Shown: positions 1 to 5,331 of the stretch, piece by piece
How positions within the stretch are numbered: position 1 is the stretch's first letter
How the letters are laid out: each line of letters begins with the position of its first letter
Source of the DNA: JAIBJP01 sp035601195
Lineage (GTDB): Bacteria; Actinomycetota; Thermoleophilia; Gaiellales; Gaiellaceae
Length of the DNA stretch: 12,590 nucleotides
Assembly: GCA_035601195.1 (NCBI GenBank)
Contig: DATNOU010000002.1
Location: forward strand, 1-12,590
Reading direction: 5' to 3'
The notes under the pieces: generated by a model
What the model saw: only the letters and a program-made list of their open reading frames with translations
Databases searched by the model: none
What the model was told of the DNA's origin: nothing
Made by a program: the position numbers and the translations under genes

Positions 1-52
1 CGTACGTCTCGTCGATGCTCCTTCGGCTCGGCACGCCGCAGTCATTCCAGAA

Positions 53-940
53 TCAGCGGCGCGTCTCGCCGTCACCACCCCCGATGGCGGAGCCGAGCCG
101 CCCGAGGGCCTGCGCGAACTCGCTCGGAATGATCCAGACCTTGTTGGCGTCCCCCCGGGCGATCTGTGGCAGCACCTGCAGATACTGATACGCGAGCAGC
201 TTGGGATCGGCGTCGCCTTCGTGGATCGCTTTGAAGACCGTGCCGATAGCCTGCGACTGGCCCTCGGCGCGGAGGATCTGCGATTGCTTCTCGCCCTCCG
301 CGCGTAGGATCGCACCCTGCTTCTCACCCTCCGCGGTCAGGATCTGTGACTGCTTCACGCCCTCGGCCGTCAGGATGGCGGCGCGACGGTCGCGCTCGGC
401 CCGCATCTGCTTCTCCATCGCCTCCTGGATCGTCCCCGGCGGATCGATCGCCTTCAGTTCGACTCGGTTGACGCGGATCCCCCACTTCCCGGTCGCCTCG
501 TCCAGGACGACGCGGAGCTGGGCGTTGATCTGGTCGCGGGACGTGAGCGTGTCCTCGAGGGACATGCCGCCGATGACGTTGCGAAGGGTCGTGACGGTCA
601 ACTGCTCGATGCCGGTGATGAAGTTGGCGATCTCGTACGTGGCCGCCTTGGCCTCGGTCACCTGGTAATAGACGACCGTGTCGATCGAGACGACGAGGTT
701 GTCCTCGGTGATGACCGGCTGAGGCGGAAACGAGACGACTTGCTCGCGTAAGTCGACGAGCGGGCGTAGCCGATCGACGAAGGGGATGATGAGGGCGAGA
801 CCGGCGTCGAGCGTCCTGTGGTAGCGGCCCAGGCGCTCGACCAGTCCGGCGCGCGCTTGCGGGACGATTCGCACCGCGCGGAAGAGCACGAACACCACAA
901 GGATGGCGATCACGGCGAGAACGATGAGACCGGCGTTCAC
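53..940 (-). CDS. SPFH/band 7 (stomatin/QmcA-like) membrane protein
   Basis: This is a 295-residue protein of the SPFH superfamily, whose members form membrane-anchored oligomeric cages or microdomain scaffolds. Residues 4-22 form one hydrophobic N-terminal anchor. The SPFH domain follows from about residue 25 to 180, with the family-typical stretches VPQARAGLVERLGRY, VVYYQV and LRNVIGGMSLEDTL. Residues 181-232 form a coiled coil built from four 11-residue units. The tail after residue 240 resembles QmcA-type slipins (YQYLQVLPQIA), and the length fits the family. The start is GTG, chosen because AGGAGGT lies 7 bases upstream and because this start gives the N-terminal anchor. That ribosome binding site overlaps the stop codon of the NfeD gene 12 bases upstream, so the two are almost certainly co-transcribed. 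SPFH-NfeD pairing is a recognised bacterial arrangement in membrane integrity and stress. The family call is firm; the exact client or stress is unknown. Confidence 0.95.
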   Translation of the reverse strand: MNAGLIVLAVIAILVVFVLFRAVRIVPQARAGLVERLGRYHRTLDAGLALIIPFVDRLRPLVDLREQVVSFPPQPVITEDNLVVSIDTVVYYQVTEAKAATYEIANFITGIEQLTVTTLRNVIGGMSLEDTLTSRDQINAQLRVVLDEATGKWGIRVNRVELKAIDPPGTIQEAMEKQMRAERDRRAAILTAEGVKQSQILTAEGEKQGAILRAEGEKQSQILRAEGQSQAIGTVFKAIHEGDADPKLLAYQYLQVLPQIARGDANKVWIIPSEFAQALGRLGSAIGGGDGETRR

Positions 941-947
941 TTCAGCT

Positions 948-954
948 ACCTCCT
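948..954 (-). promoter_or_regulatory. Shine-Dalgarno of the SPFH gene, overlapping the nfeD stop
   Basis: Read on the minus strand the sequence is TTAGGAGGTAGCTGAAGTG. The nfeD stop TAG and the Shine-Dalgarno AGGAGGT share bases, and the GTG start follows 7 bases later. This fixes the GTG start and implies translational coupling from nfeD to the SPFH gene. Confidence 0.8.
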
Positions 955-1378
955 AATCAGATATGAGCGCCGTGGCGCCCCGAATCTCGAGCACTGAGAC
1001 GCGCTGCCCCGGCTCGAAGACGCGGTCGCCGTCGTATGAGCGGGCACTCCACACCTCTCCCCCGAGCTTGATCTGCCCGCCGTTCGCGTCCACGGGCTCC
1101 AACACGACGGCGGTCTGCCCGACCAGGGCGGCTGTGCCCGTTCGCGCGGGGATCGCCGTCCGGACGTGGGCGATGGCGATCGGCCGAAGGACCGCGAGAG
1201 ACGCGATCGCAGCGCCCGCAAAGACCGCGATCTGGAAGACCGGTCCGAGGCCGAGCCCGGCGACGAGCGCCGCAAGCAGTGCGGCGACCGCCAGCGGCCC
1301 GAAGAGAAAGGTCAACGAGAAAACCTCGACCCCCGCGAGCGCCGCAGCGACGATCATCCAGATCGCCCACCCGGGCAT
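953..1378 (-). CDS. NfeD-family membrane protein (short form with OB-fold tail)
   Basis: This is a 141-residue protein with two to three hydrophobic helices (about residues 4-21, 24-42 and 46-66). A soluble C-terminal beta-rich domain (about 82-141) follows, matching the NfeD OB-fold: GTAALVGQTAVVLEP, then GGQIKLGGEVWSARS, then an acidic turn and GQRVSVLEIRGATALI. It lacks the ClpP-like serine protease domain of long NfeD proteins, so it is the short type that usually accompanies an SPFH partner, here the next gene downstream. It probably sits in the membrane with that partner. The ATG start has GGAG about 6 bases upstream. It lies 40 bases after ispF in the same direction. An imperfect palindrome in that gap (GTTGCCCGCGGACAAC, 1402-1417) might be a regulatory site but is short. 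The family is clear; its biochemical role is not known from sequence. Confidence 0.9.
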   Translation of the reverse strand: MPGWAIWMIVAAALAGVEVFSLTFLFGPLAVAALLAALVAGLGLGPVFQIAVFAGAAIASLAVLRPIAIAHVRTAIPARTGTAALVGQTAVVLEPVDANGGQIKLGGEVWSARSYDGDRVFEPGQRVSVLEIRGATALISD

Positions 1379-1418
1379 GCGTCTCCGATCCTAGTCGTGC
1401 TGTTGCCCGCGGACAACC

Positions 1419-1901
1419 TCAGGCGCGCCGTAGGAGCGCCACCGCCTGGGCGGCCAGGCCTTCGCCGCGGCCCGTGAAGCCGAGCTGGTCGGTCGTCGTC
1501 GCGCGCACGGAGACGCGATCGAGGTCGACTCCCATGGCCCCGGCCAGGCGGGCGCACATGGCCTCCCGCACGCCCGCGATCCGCGGCTCTTCGCCGACGA
1601 GGACGCAGTCGGCGTTGACGAGCTCCCAGCCGGCGCCGCGGACGACCTCGTAGGCCCGCTGAAGCAGGCGGATCGACGACGCGTCCAGCCATTGCGGATC
1701 GCCCGACGGAAAGAGCTCGCCGATGTCGCCGAGCCCGGCCGCGCCGAGCACCGCGTCGATGAGCGCGTGAGCGACGACGTCGCCGTCCGAATGGCCCGCG
1801 AGGCCGCGATCGCCGGGGAAGTCGACGCCGCCGAGCACGAGGGCCGCATCGTCGGAAAACGCGTGTGCGTCGAGCCCGATCCCAACCCGCAGGTCCTTCA
1901 T
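1419..1901 (-). CDS. ispF: 2-C-methyl-D-erythritol 2,4-cyclodiphosphate synthase
   Basis: IspF converts CDP-ME 2-phosphate to ME-2,4-cyclodiphosphate with release of CMP, in the cytosolic MEP isoprenoid pathway. With the start chosen here the protein has 160 residues, the usual family length. Visible signatures are GIGLDAHAF with metal ligands D11 and H13, GHSDGDVVAHALIDA with H45 as the third metal ligand, GDIGELFPSGDP (58-69), and the CDP-binding TTTDQLGFTGRGEG (135-148). The frame stays open to a GTG at 1949, but the extra 16 residues do not look like IspF. The ATG at 1901 begins MKDLRVGIGLDAH, which fits the family. No strong Shine-Dalgarno precedes this ATG; GGTGA lies 10 bases upstream. 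That sequence and the bases up to the ATG form the 3' arm of a long inverted repeat filling the ispD-ispF gap. IspF is usually a trimer with active sites at subunit interfaces. Confidence 0.96.
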   Translation of the reverse strand: MKDLRVGIGLDAHAFSDDAALVLGGVDFPGDRGLAGHSDGDVVAHALIDAVLGAAGLGDIGELFPSGDPQWLDASSIRLLQRAYEVVRGAGWELVNADCVLVGEEPRIAGVREAMCARLAGAMGVDLDRVSVRATTTDQLGFTGRGEGLAAQAVALLRRA

Positions 1902-2001
1902 CGCTTGTGTTTCACCGGCACAAGGAGAATCTTGGACCCTTTCGGCCACCGTGCCGCCCGTGTTCGCGCGGATCGGACTTTGTGCGTGTGGAACACAAGC
2001 G
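1902..2001 (-). repeat. ispD-ispF intercistronic imperfect inverted repeat (RNA hairpin)
   Basis: Two 24-base arms, 1902-1925 and 1978-2001, match as inverted complements at 20 of 24 positions and flank a 52-base loop. The outer 10 bases pair perfectly (CGCTTGTGTT with AACACAAGCG). Then come one mismatch, 3 pairs, a 2-by-2 internal loop, 6 pairs (GCACAA with TTGTGC), one mismatch and one pair. In the minus-strand transcript the 5' arm begins 3 bases after the ispD stop. The 3' arm ends at the base before the ispF ATG and includes its only Shine-Dalgarno-like bases. No U-tract follows, so it is not an ordinary intrinsic terminator. A start-sequestering or mRNA-processing hairpin is an inference. 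Confidence 0.6.
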
Positions 2002-2004
2002 TTC

Positions 2005-2688
2005 CTAAGTCGCAGCCGAGAGGAGGCTCTCCACGAAGTCGAGATCGGCCTGGGTCGTCACCTTGAGCAGGCGCCGGTCGCCTTCGACCACTCGCACGCG
2101 CCCACCGCGGCCCTCGACGAGGGCCGCGCAGTCGCTCGCGTCGGCGAGATCGCCTGTAAGGGCCTCGCGGAGGACTGGAGCCAGGAAGGCCTGCGGGGTC
2201 TGGATCGCGTGCAGTCCTGTGCGGTCCACCGTCTCGAGGACGGTTCCGTCGTCGCCCGCGCGCTTCAGCGTATCGGCGACCGGCAAGGCCGGAACGGCCC
2301 CGTCCCAACCCTCACCGAGCGGCGCCAGCACGCGTTCGACTACCTCTGCGACGAGCAGCGGCCGGGCGGCGTCGTGAACGAGCACGACGAGCGCCTCGGC
2401 GCCGATCTCGGCGACGCCCGCCCGCACTGATTCCGCCCTCGTGGCGCCGCCCGCCACACAAGCGGTCACCTTGCCCGCGCCGATCTCCTCTGCAAGGAGG
2501 ATCGAGGGCTCCTCCCATTCCTCGGGAGCGACGACGACGATGGAGTCCACCCAGTCCGAGCCTTCTAGTCGCTCGAGGCTCTCAGCGAGGAGCGGGCGCC
2601 CGCCCAGCTTCGCGAAGGCCTTGGGCCGGTCGAGGCCGAGCCGGTCGCCGCGACCGCCGGCCACGACCACCGCCCAGGTGGAGCTCAC
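2005..2688 (-). CDS. ispD: 2-C-methyl-D-erythritol 4-phosphate cytidylyltransferase
   Basis: IspD transfers CMP from CTP to 2-C-methyl-D-erythritol 4-phosphate in the MEP pathway. The protein has 227 residues, a normal length. Visible signatures are the nucleotide-binding AGGRGDRLGLDRPKAF (10-25) with the catalytic basic residues R16 and K23, GGATRAESVRAG (80-91), LVHDAARPL (103-111), LPVADTLKR (135-143), TPQAF (164-168), DASDCAALVE (183-192) and GDRRLLKVTTQADL (203-216). The start is GTG, read through the 4-base overlap GTGA with the stop of the upstream lipoprotein gene. No Shine-Dalgarno is visible, so translation is probably coupled to that gene. ispF follows after an intercistronic hairpin. 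The carD-ispD-ispF order also occurs in Mycobacterium tuberculosis, but here a lipoprotein gene sits between carD and ispD. Confidence 0.97.
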   Translation of the reverse strand: MSSTWAVVVAGGRGDRLGLDRPKAFAKLGGRPLLAESLERLEGSDWVDSIVVVAPEEWEEPSILLAEEIGAGKVTACVAGGATRAESVRAGVAEIGAEALVVLVHDAARPLLVAEVVERVLAPLGEGWDGAVPALPVADTLKRAGDDGTVLETVDRTGLHAIQTPQAFLAPVLREALTGDLADASDCAALVEGRGGRVRVVEGDRRLLKVTTQADLDFVESLLSAAT

Positions 2689-3536
2689 TGCGCGAGCACG
2701 ACGAGCTCGCCGCCGCGCTCGACGAAGAGGTCACGGCTCACCGGGTTCGGAGCTGTGACGAAGTCGTGCTCAACCTTGCCCTTGATCCGTTCGGCAAGCC
2801 TAATCGGCAGGGCGACATAGACGCTTTCGCGCGGCACGGCGTACACAGCGGGGCCGATCTTGCGCACGATTGCGGCGCGGAGCTCCGGGACGATGAAGCG
2901 AGCAGCGTCGTAGCCATCCCCGGAGGCCCACCCGCAGAGCTTCTCCTCGCACCGAAGCGGCTGCTCGCGGCGGGTCTCCCGCAGTAGGTTCGCGAGCGCC
3001 AGCCGATGGATGTCCGCGACCGACTGCTGCCACCGCTCCAGATCCGCAGGGGTGACGAGCATGAACGAGTCGGGTTCCTGGACGGCATAGGCGACGCGGA
3101 GGCTTCCGGGAAAGGGCGTGACGGCGGGCTGATCGGACAGTCTGCGGAAGGCGGTCTGCGGCTTCAACACGGGCAGGATGACATCGCGAACGTCGCGGAA
3201 GCTCGTGTCGGCGTTCCCTCGCGCCATGCGCGCGTCGGCGTCCGCGGCGAACTTCTTCAGCAGCTCGTCCAGCGTGGCCGGATCCCGCTTGTAGGACGCG
3301 TAGGCCTCCTCCACCCCGAGCGAAAGCGTGTTCAGGCTTTCAGGCGCCGTGACATCGACCTTCGAGCTGAAGCCGGGCTCGGCTTGGAAATCGCTGCCGG
3401 TGATGATGGCCGCAGCCGCCTTCTCCTTGAAGGAGGCGATCGAGAGCGGCTGCGCGGAAGGCTTGCTCTTGTCGCTGCAGCCGCTCATGGCCGCGACCAG
3501 GCCGAGGCAAGCAGCGAGGACTAGGACGGCGCGCAC
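2685..3536 (-). CDS. DUF1444 (YtpQ-like) family lipoprotein of unknown function
   Basis: This is a predicted lipoprotein of 283 residues. From the chosen GTG the leader is MRAVLVLAACLGLVAAMSGC, with a hydrophobic core and a lipobox-like M-S-G-C (Cys20). A Ser/Lys linker (SDKSKPS) follows, so the mature protein should be anchored on the outer face of the membrane. The body resembles the DUF1444/YtpQ fold: SLGVEEAYASYKRDPATL near the N-terminus, VRDVILPVLKP, a stretch EPDSFMLVTPADLERW before an ALANLL helix, IVPELRAAI, GPAVYAVPRESVYVALPI and a final SRDLFVERGGELVVL. The family assignment is from memory of the pattern. No enzymatic motif is evident. The frame is open to an ATG at 3656, but that start would overlap carD by 70 bases and add 40 residues before the signal peptide. 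No Shine-Dalgarno precedes the GTG, so the start is uncertain. A 5-bp hairpin (3548-3564) lies just upstream. Its stop overlaps the ispD start. Confidence 0.82.
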   Translation of the reverse strand: MRAVLVLAACLGLVAAMSGCSDKSKPSAQPLSIASFKEKAAAAIITGSDFQAEPGFSSKVDVTAPESLNTLSLGVEEAYASYKRDPATLDELLKKFAADADARMARGNADTSFRDVRDVILPVLKPQTAFRRLSDQPAVTPFPGSLRVAYAVQEPDSFMLVTPADLERWQQSVADIHRLALANLLRETRREQPLRCEEKLCGWASGDGYDAARFIVPELRAAIVRKIGPAVYAVPRESVYVALPIRLAERIKGKVEHDFVTAPNPVSRDLFVERGGELVVLAQ

Positions 3537-3586
3537 CAGTACAGGATGCCCGCGCCGTCCGGGCCGGGTCGCAGTTGAAGCCTCGA

Positions 3587-4108
3587 CTACGCTCTGGTCG
3601 CGAGGGGTCGGCGCGACACTGTCGTGCTGACCTCTTCGAGAACCTCGTCGAGCCACGTGGCGGCGGATTCCTCGTCGAGCCCCTTCGCGTACATGAGCTC
3701 GCTCGCGAGGATCTTCTTCGCCTTCACGAACATCTGCTTCTCGCCGGTCGAGAGACCCTTCTCCTGGTCGCGCAAAGACAGATTCCGAACGACCTCCGCC
3801 AGCTCGAAGATGTCGCCAGTCTTCATCTTGTCCCGGTTGTGCTTGAAGCGGCGATTCCAGTTCTTCGGCATCTTGGTGCCGCTGCCGTGCAGCACCTCGA
3901 GAACCTCCTCGACCATGTCCTCGTCGACGACCGGGCGAAGGCCGACCTTGTCGGCGTTCTCCGCGGGGACGTTGACGGTCATGTCGTTGTGCAGGATCTT
4001 GATCGTCAGGTACTCGCGCTCCGTCCCCAGAATGGTGCGCTTTTCCTTCTTCACCACAGTGCCGGCGCCGTGGTGGGGATAGACGACCTTATCGCCGACT
4101 TTGTACAA
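3587..4108 (-). CDS. carD: CarD-family RNA polymerase-binding transcription regulator
   Basis: CarD binds the RNA polymerase beta subunit and promoter DNA and stabilises the open complex, notably at rRNA promoters. It is essential in mycobacteria. The protein has 173 residues, slightly longer than the mycobacterial protein. Residues 1-60 form the Tudor-like RNAP-interaction domain (MYKVGDKVVYPHHGAGTV, VNVPAENADKVGLRPV). The helical DNA-binding domain follows, with the conserved tryptophan W84 in KNWNRRFKHNRDK, then GDIFELAEVVRNLSLRDQEKGLS, TGEKQMFVKAKKILASEL and a final helix ending at EEVS. The start is TTG, chosen because MYKVGDKVVYP matches the family N-terminus and AGGAGG lies 5 bases upstream. 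It has its own probable promoter in the 137-bp gap after disA and is followed 50 bases later by the lipoprotein gene. Its neighbours support a role linked to stress and growth control. Confidence 0.96.
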   Translation of the reverse strand: MYKVGDKVVYPHHGAGTVVKKEKRTILGTEREYLTIKILHNDMTVNVPAENADKVGLRPVVDEDMVEEVLEVLHGSGTKMPKNWNRRFKHNRDKMKTGDIFELAEVVRNLSLRDQEKGLSTGEKQMFVKAKKILASELMYAKGLDEESAATWLDEVLEEVSTTVSRRPLATRA

Positions 4109-4113
4109 GCTCT

Positions 4114-4119
4114 CCTCCT
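4114..4119 (-). promoter_or_regulatory. Shine-Dalgarno of carD (fixes a TTG start)
   Basis: AGGAGG on the minus strand lies 5 bases before the TTG of carD, within a longer purine run (GAAGAGGAGGAGAGC). This strong site supports the TTG as the true initiation codon. Confidence 0.8.
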
Positions 4120-4165
4120 CTTCCCGGGCCCAAAAAAAGCCGCTAGCCGTCTGCGGAATCCCATC

Positions 4166-4195
4166 ATTGTACCGAAAGCCCGCTTAAAACGCCAA
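4166..4195 (-). promoter_or_regulatory. Probable sigmaA-type promoter of carD
   Basis: On the minus strand TTGGCG (-35, 4190-4195) and TACAAT (-10, 4166-4171; 5 of 6 to consensus) are separated by 18 bases. Transcription would start near 4159, giving a leader of about 50 bases before the carD TTG. The spacer is occupied by one arm of a long inverted repeat. The leader holds a weak 4-bp hairpin (CCGC with GCGG) followed by seven U residues (4132-4138). The stem is too short to call a terminator. Confidence 0.55.
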
Positions 4196-4229
4196 TTTTC
4201 CAGGGTTTTAATGCCCGATTGCGGGCTTT
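4175..4229. repeat. Nested inverted repeat in the disA-carD gap
   Basis: The left arm is AAAGCCCGCTTAAAAC (4175-4190). It is complemented by GTTTTAA (4205-4211) and GCGGGCTTT (4221-4229), so 16 pairs form around a 14-base loop with a 9-base bulge. The bulge can instead pair locally to form the 4213-4226 hairpin, so two mutually exclusive folds exist. The left arm fills the spacer of the carD promoter. Confidence 0.55.
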
Positions 4230-4231
4230 TT
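4213..4231 (+). terminator. Intrinsic-terminator-like hairpin facing the plus strand
   Basis: GCCCG-ATTG-CGGGC followed by TTTTT, read on the plus strand, is a compact GC stem with a U-tract. No plus-strand gene lies upstream, so it would stop antisense transcription before it enters disA. Read on the minus strand the stem is followed by ATTAAAACC, a poor terminator for disA. Confidence 0.35.
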
Positions 4232-4238
4232 ATCCACA
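4230..4238 (+). other. Perfect DnaA-box 9-mer
   Basis: TTATCCACA is an exact match to the canonical DnaA-box sequence. It lies in the 137-bp disA-carD gap, just beyond the disA stop. I saw only one such site here and there is no dnaA or dnaN nearby, so this is not an origin. It may be a DnaA titration or regulatory site, or chance. Confidence 0.4.
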
Positions 4239-4245
4239 GGCCGCC

Positions 4246-5331
4246 CTAGAGTTGCAGGTAACGGTCGACAAGATTGTGCTCCTGGAGGCGCCGTAGGCCC
4301 TCGCGGATCTCCCGCGCACGCACGGAGCCGACCCCGTCGACCGCTTCGAGGTCGCGGTGGCTCGCCCGGATCACCGCGTCCAGCGAGCGGAAGTCCCGCA
4401 CGACATGGCGGATGACGGAATCGGGCAGGCGCGGGATTCGCGACAGGACGCGGTAGCCGCGCGGCGAGACCGTGAAGTCCAGCGGGTTCGTGTCGCGCGG
4501 ATACCCGAGCACGTCGGCTAGCTCCTCGAATTCGAGCAGGCGCGGGTGAGGAAGCTGGGCAAGCTTCTCGAGCACCTGGGAGGCCTTGGCCGGGTCTCCG
4601 GTGCGCTCGTAGTCATAGACCACGGCCGCCTTCTCGCGGGGAACCTCCTCCATCAGCTCGTCGAGCTGCATGCGGATCAGCCGCCCCTCGCCGCCGAGCT
4701 CGACGCAGTTGCGCTCGATCTCCTCGGCCATGCGCGTCGTCATCTCGGCGCGCTGGAGGACGACGAGCACGTCGTCCAGCATGACCGCGCTCTGGAACTC
4801 GAGCGCTGTGAGGCGTGTGAGCCCCTGGTCGAGCCGCTGCTTGTAGGTCTCGAGCGTCCCGAGCGCCTGGTTCGTCCGCGCGAGGACGTCGGAGATCTCC
4901 CCCAGCTGGTAGCGAAGATCGCCCGTGAAGACCGTCACCGTCTCCCGTTGCTGCGAGATCGAGATGACGAGCGCATCCGTCTGCTTCGCGACCCGCTCGG
5001 CGGTGCGGTGACGCGTACCGGTCTCGGCCGAAGGGATGGCCGGGTCCGGCATGAGCTGGACGTTCGCGTACACGATCTTCTGAGCCTGCTGGTTGAGGAC
5101 GATCGCGCCGTCCATCTTCGCGAGCTCGTAGAGGAGCTGGGACGTGAAAGGGAGGTCGAGCCGCATCCCGCCCGAGAAGAGGAAGGCAAGGTGGTTTGGG
5201 TCGCCGATGACGATCAGCGCACCGAGCTCGGCGCGGATGATGTCGTCGATTCCCGCCCGCAGCGCCGTGCCCGGCGCCACCTGGCTGAGCGCCGTGAGGA
5301 AGTTTTTATCCTGCCGGGGATCCGCGCGCAT
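4246..5331 (-). CDS. disA: DNA integrity scanning protein, diadenylate cyclase
   Basis: DisA makes cyclic di-AMP from two ATP and scans DNA as an octamer, linking DNA damage to signalling. The protein has 361 residues from the chosen ATG, the normal length. The N-terminal DAC domain (about 10-145) carries DGAIV (74-78) and GTRHRTAE (105-112), the two catalytic and ATP-binding motifs. A long helical linker follows (about 150-290), then a C-terminal helix-hairpin-helix DNA-binding domain (about 312-350) with LEAVDGVGSVRAREIREGL. A GTG nine bases further upstream (5340) is possible. ATG is preferred because GGGTGGG lies about 4 bases before it. The gene starts inside the 3' end of radA (26-base overlap), a well-known pairing in which RadA can restrain DisA activity. 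A 9-bp hairpin lies just upstream, inside radA. carD follows after a promoter. Confidence 0.96.
   Translation of the reverse strand: MRADPRQDKNFLTALSQVAPGTALRAGIDDIIRAELGALIVIGDPNHLAFLFSGGMRLDLPFTSQLLYELAKMDGAIVLNQQAQKIVYANVQLMPDPAIPSAETGTRHRTAERVAKQTDALVISISQQRETVTVFTGDLRYQLGEISDVLARTNQALGTLETYKQRLDQGLTRLTALEFQSAVMLDDVLVVLQRAEMTTRMAEEIERNCVELGGEGRLIRMQLDELMEEVPREKAAVVYDYERTGDPAKASQVLEKLAQLPHPRLLEFEELADVLGYPRDTNPLDFTVSPRGYRVLSRIPRLPDSVIRHVVRDFRSLDAVIRASHRDLEAVDGVGSVRAREIREGLRRLQEHNLVDRYLQL

Noticed and set aside
16..27. Minus-strand GCCGAAGGAGCA, resembling the core of glycine riboswitches, just downstream of the SPFH stop
   Set aside because: The flanking GGAGAG-type P1 sequence is not seen upstream and the rest lies beyond the edge. 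A 12-base match alone is insufficient; a covariance-model search of the sequence past position 1 would settle it.
1..45. Minus-strand frame from an ATG at 45 open to the left edge
   Set aside because: Only 15 codons are visible, with no recognisable content and a poor ribosome binding site.
1922..1934. Plus-strand AAGGAG followed by a TTG, a possible start of a plus-strand gene
   Set aside because: The frame runs antisense into ispD and its product is featureless. The bases are better explained as an arm of the ispD-ispF inverted repeat.
1902..1949. Upstream GTG start for ispF at 1949
   Set aside because: It would add 16 residues without family similarity and has no ribosome binding site. 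The ATG at 1901 gives the normal IspF N-terminus.
3537..3656. Upstream ATG start for the lipoprotein at 3656
   Set aside because: It would overlap carD by 70 bases and put about 40 polar residues ahead of the signal peptide.
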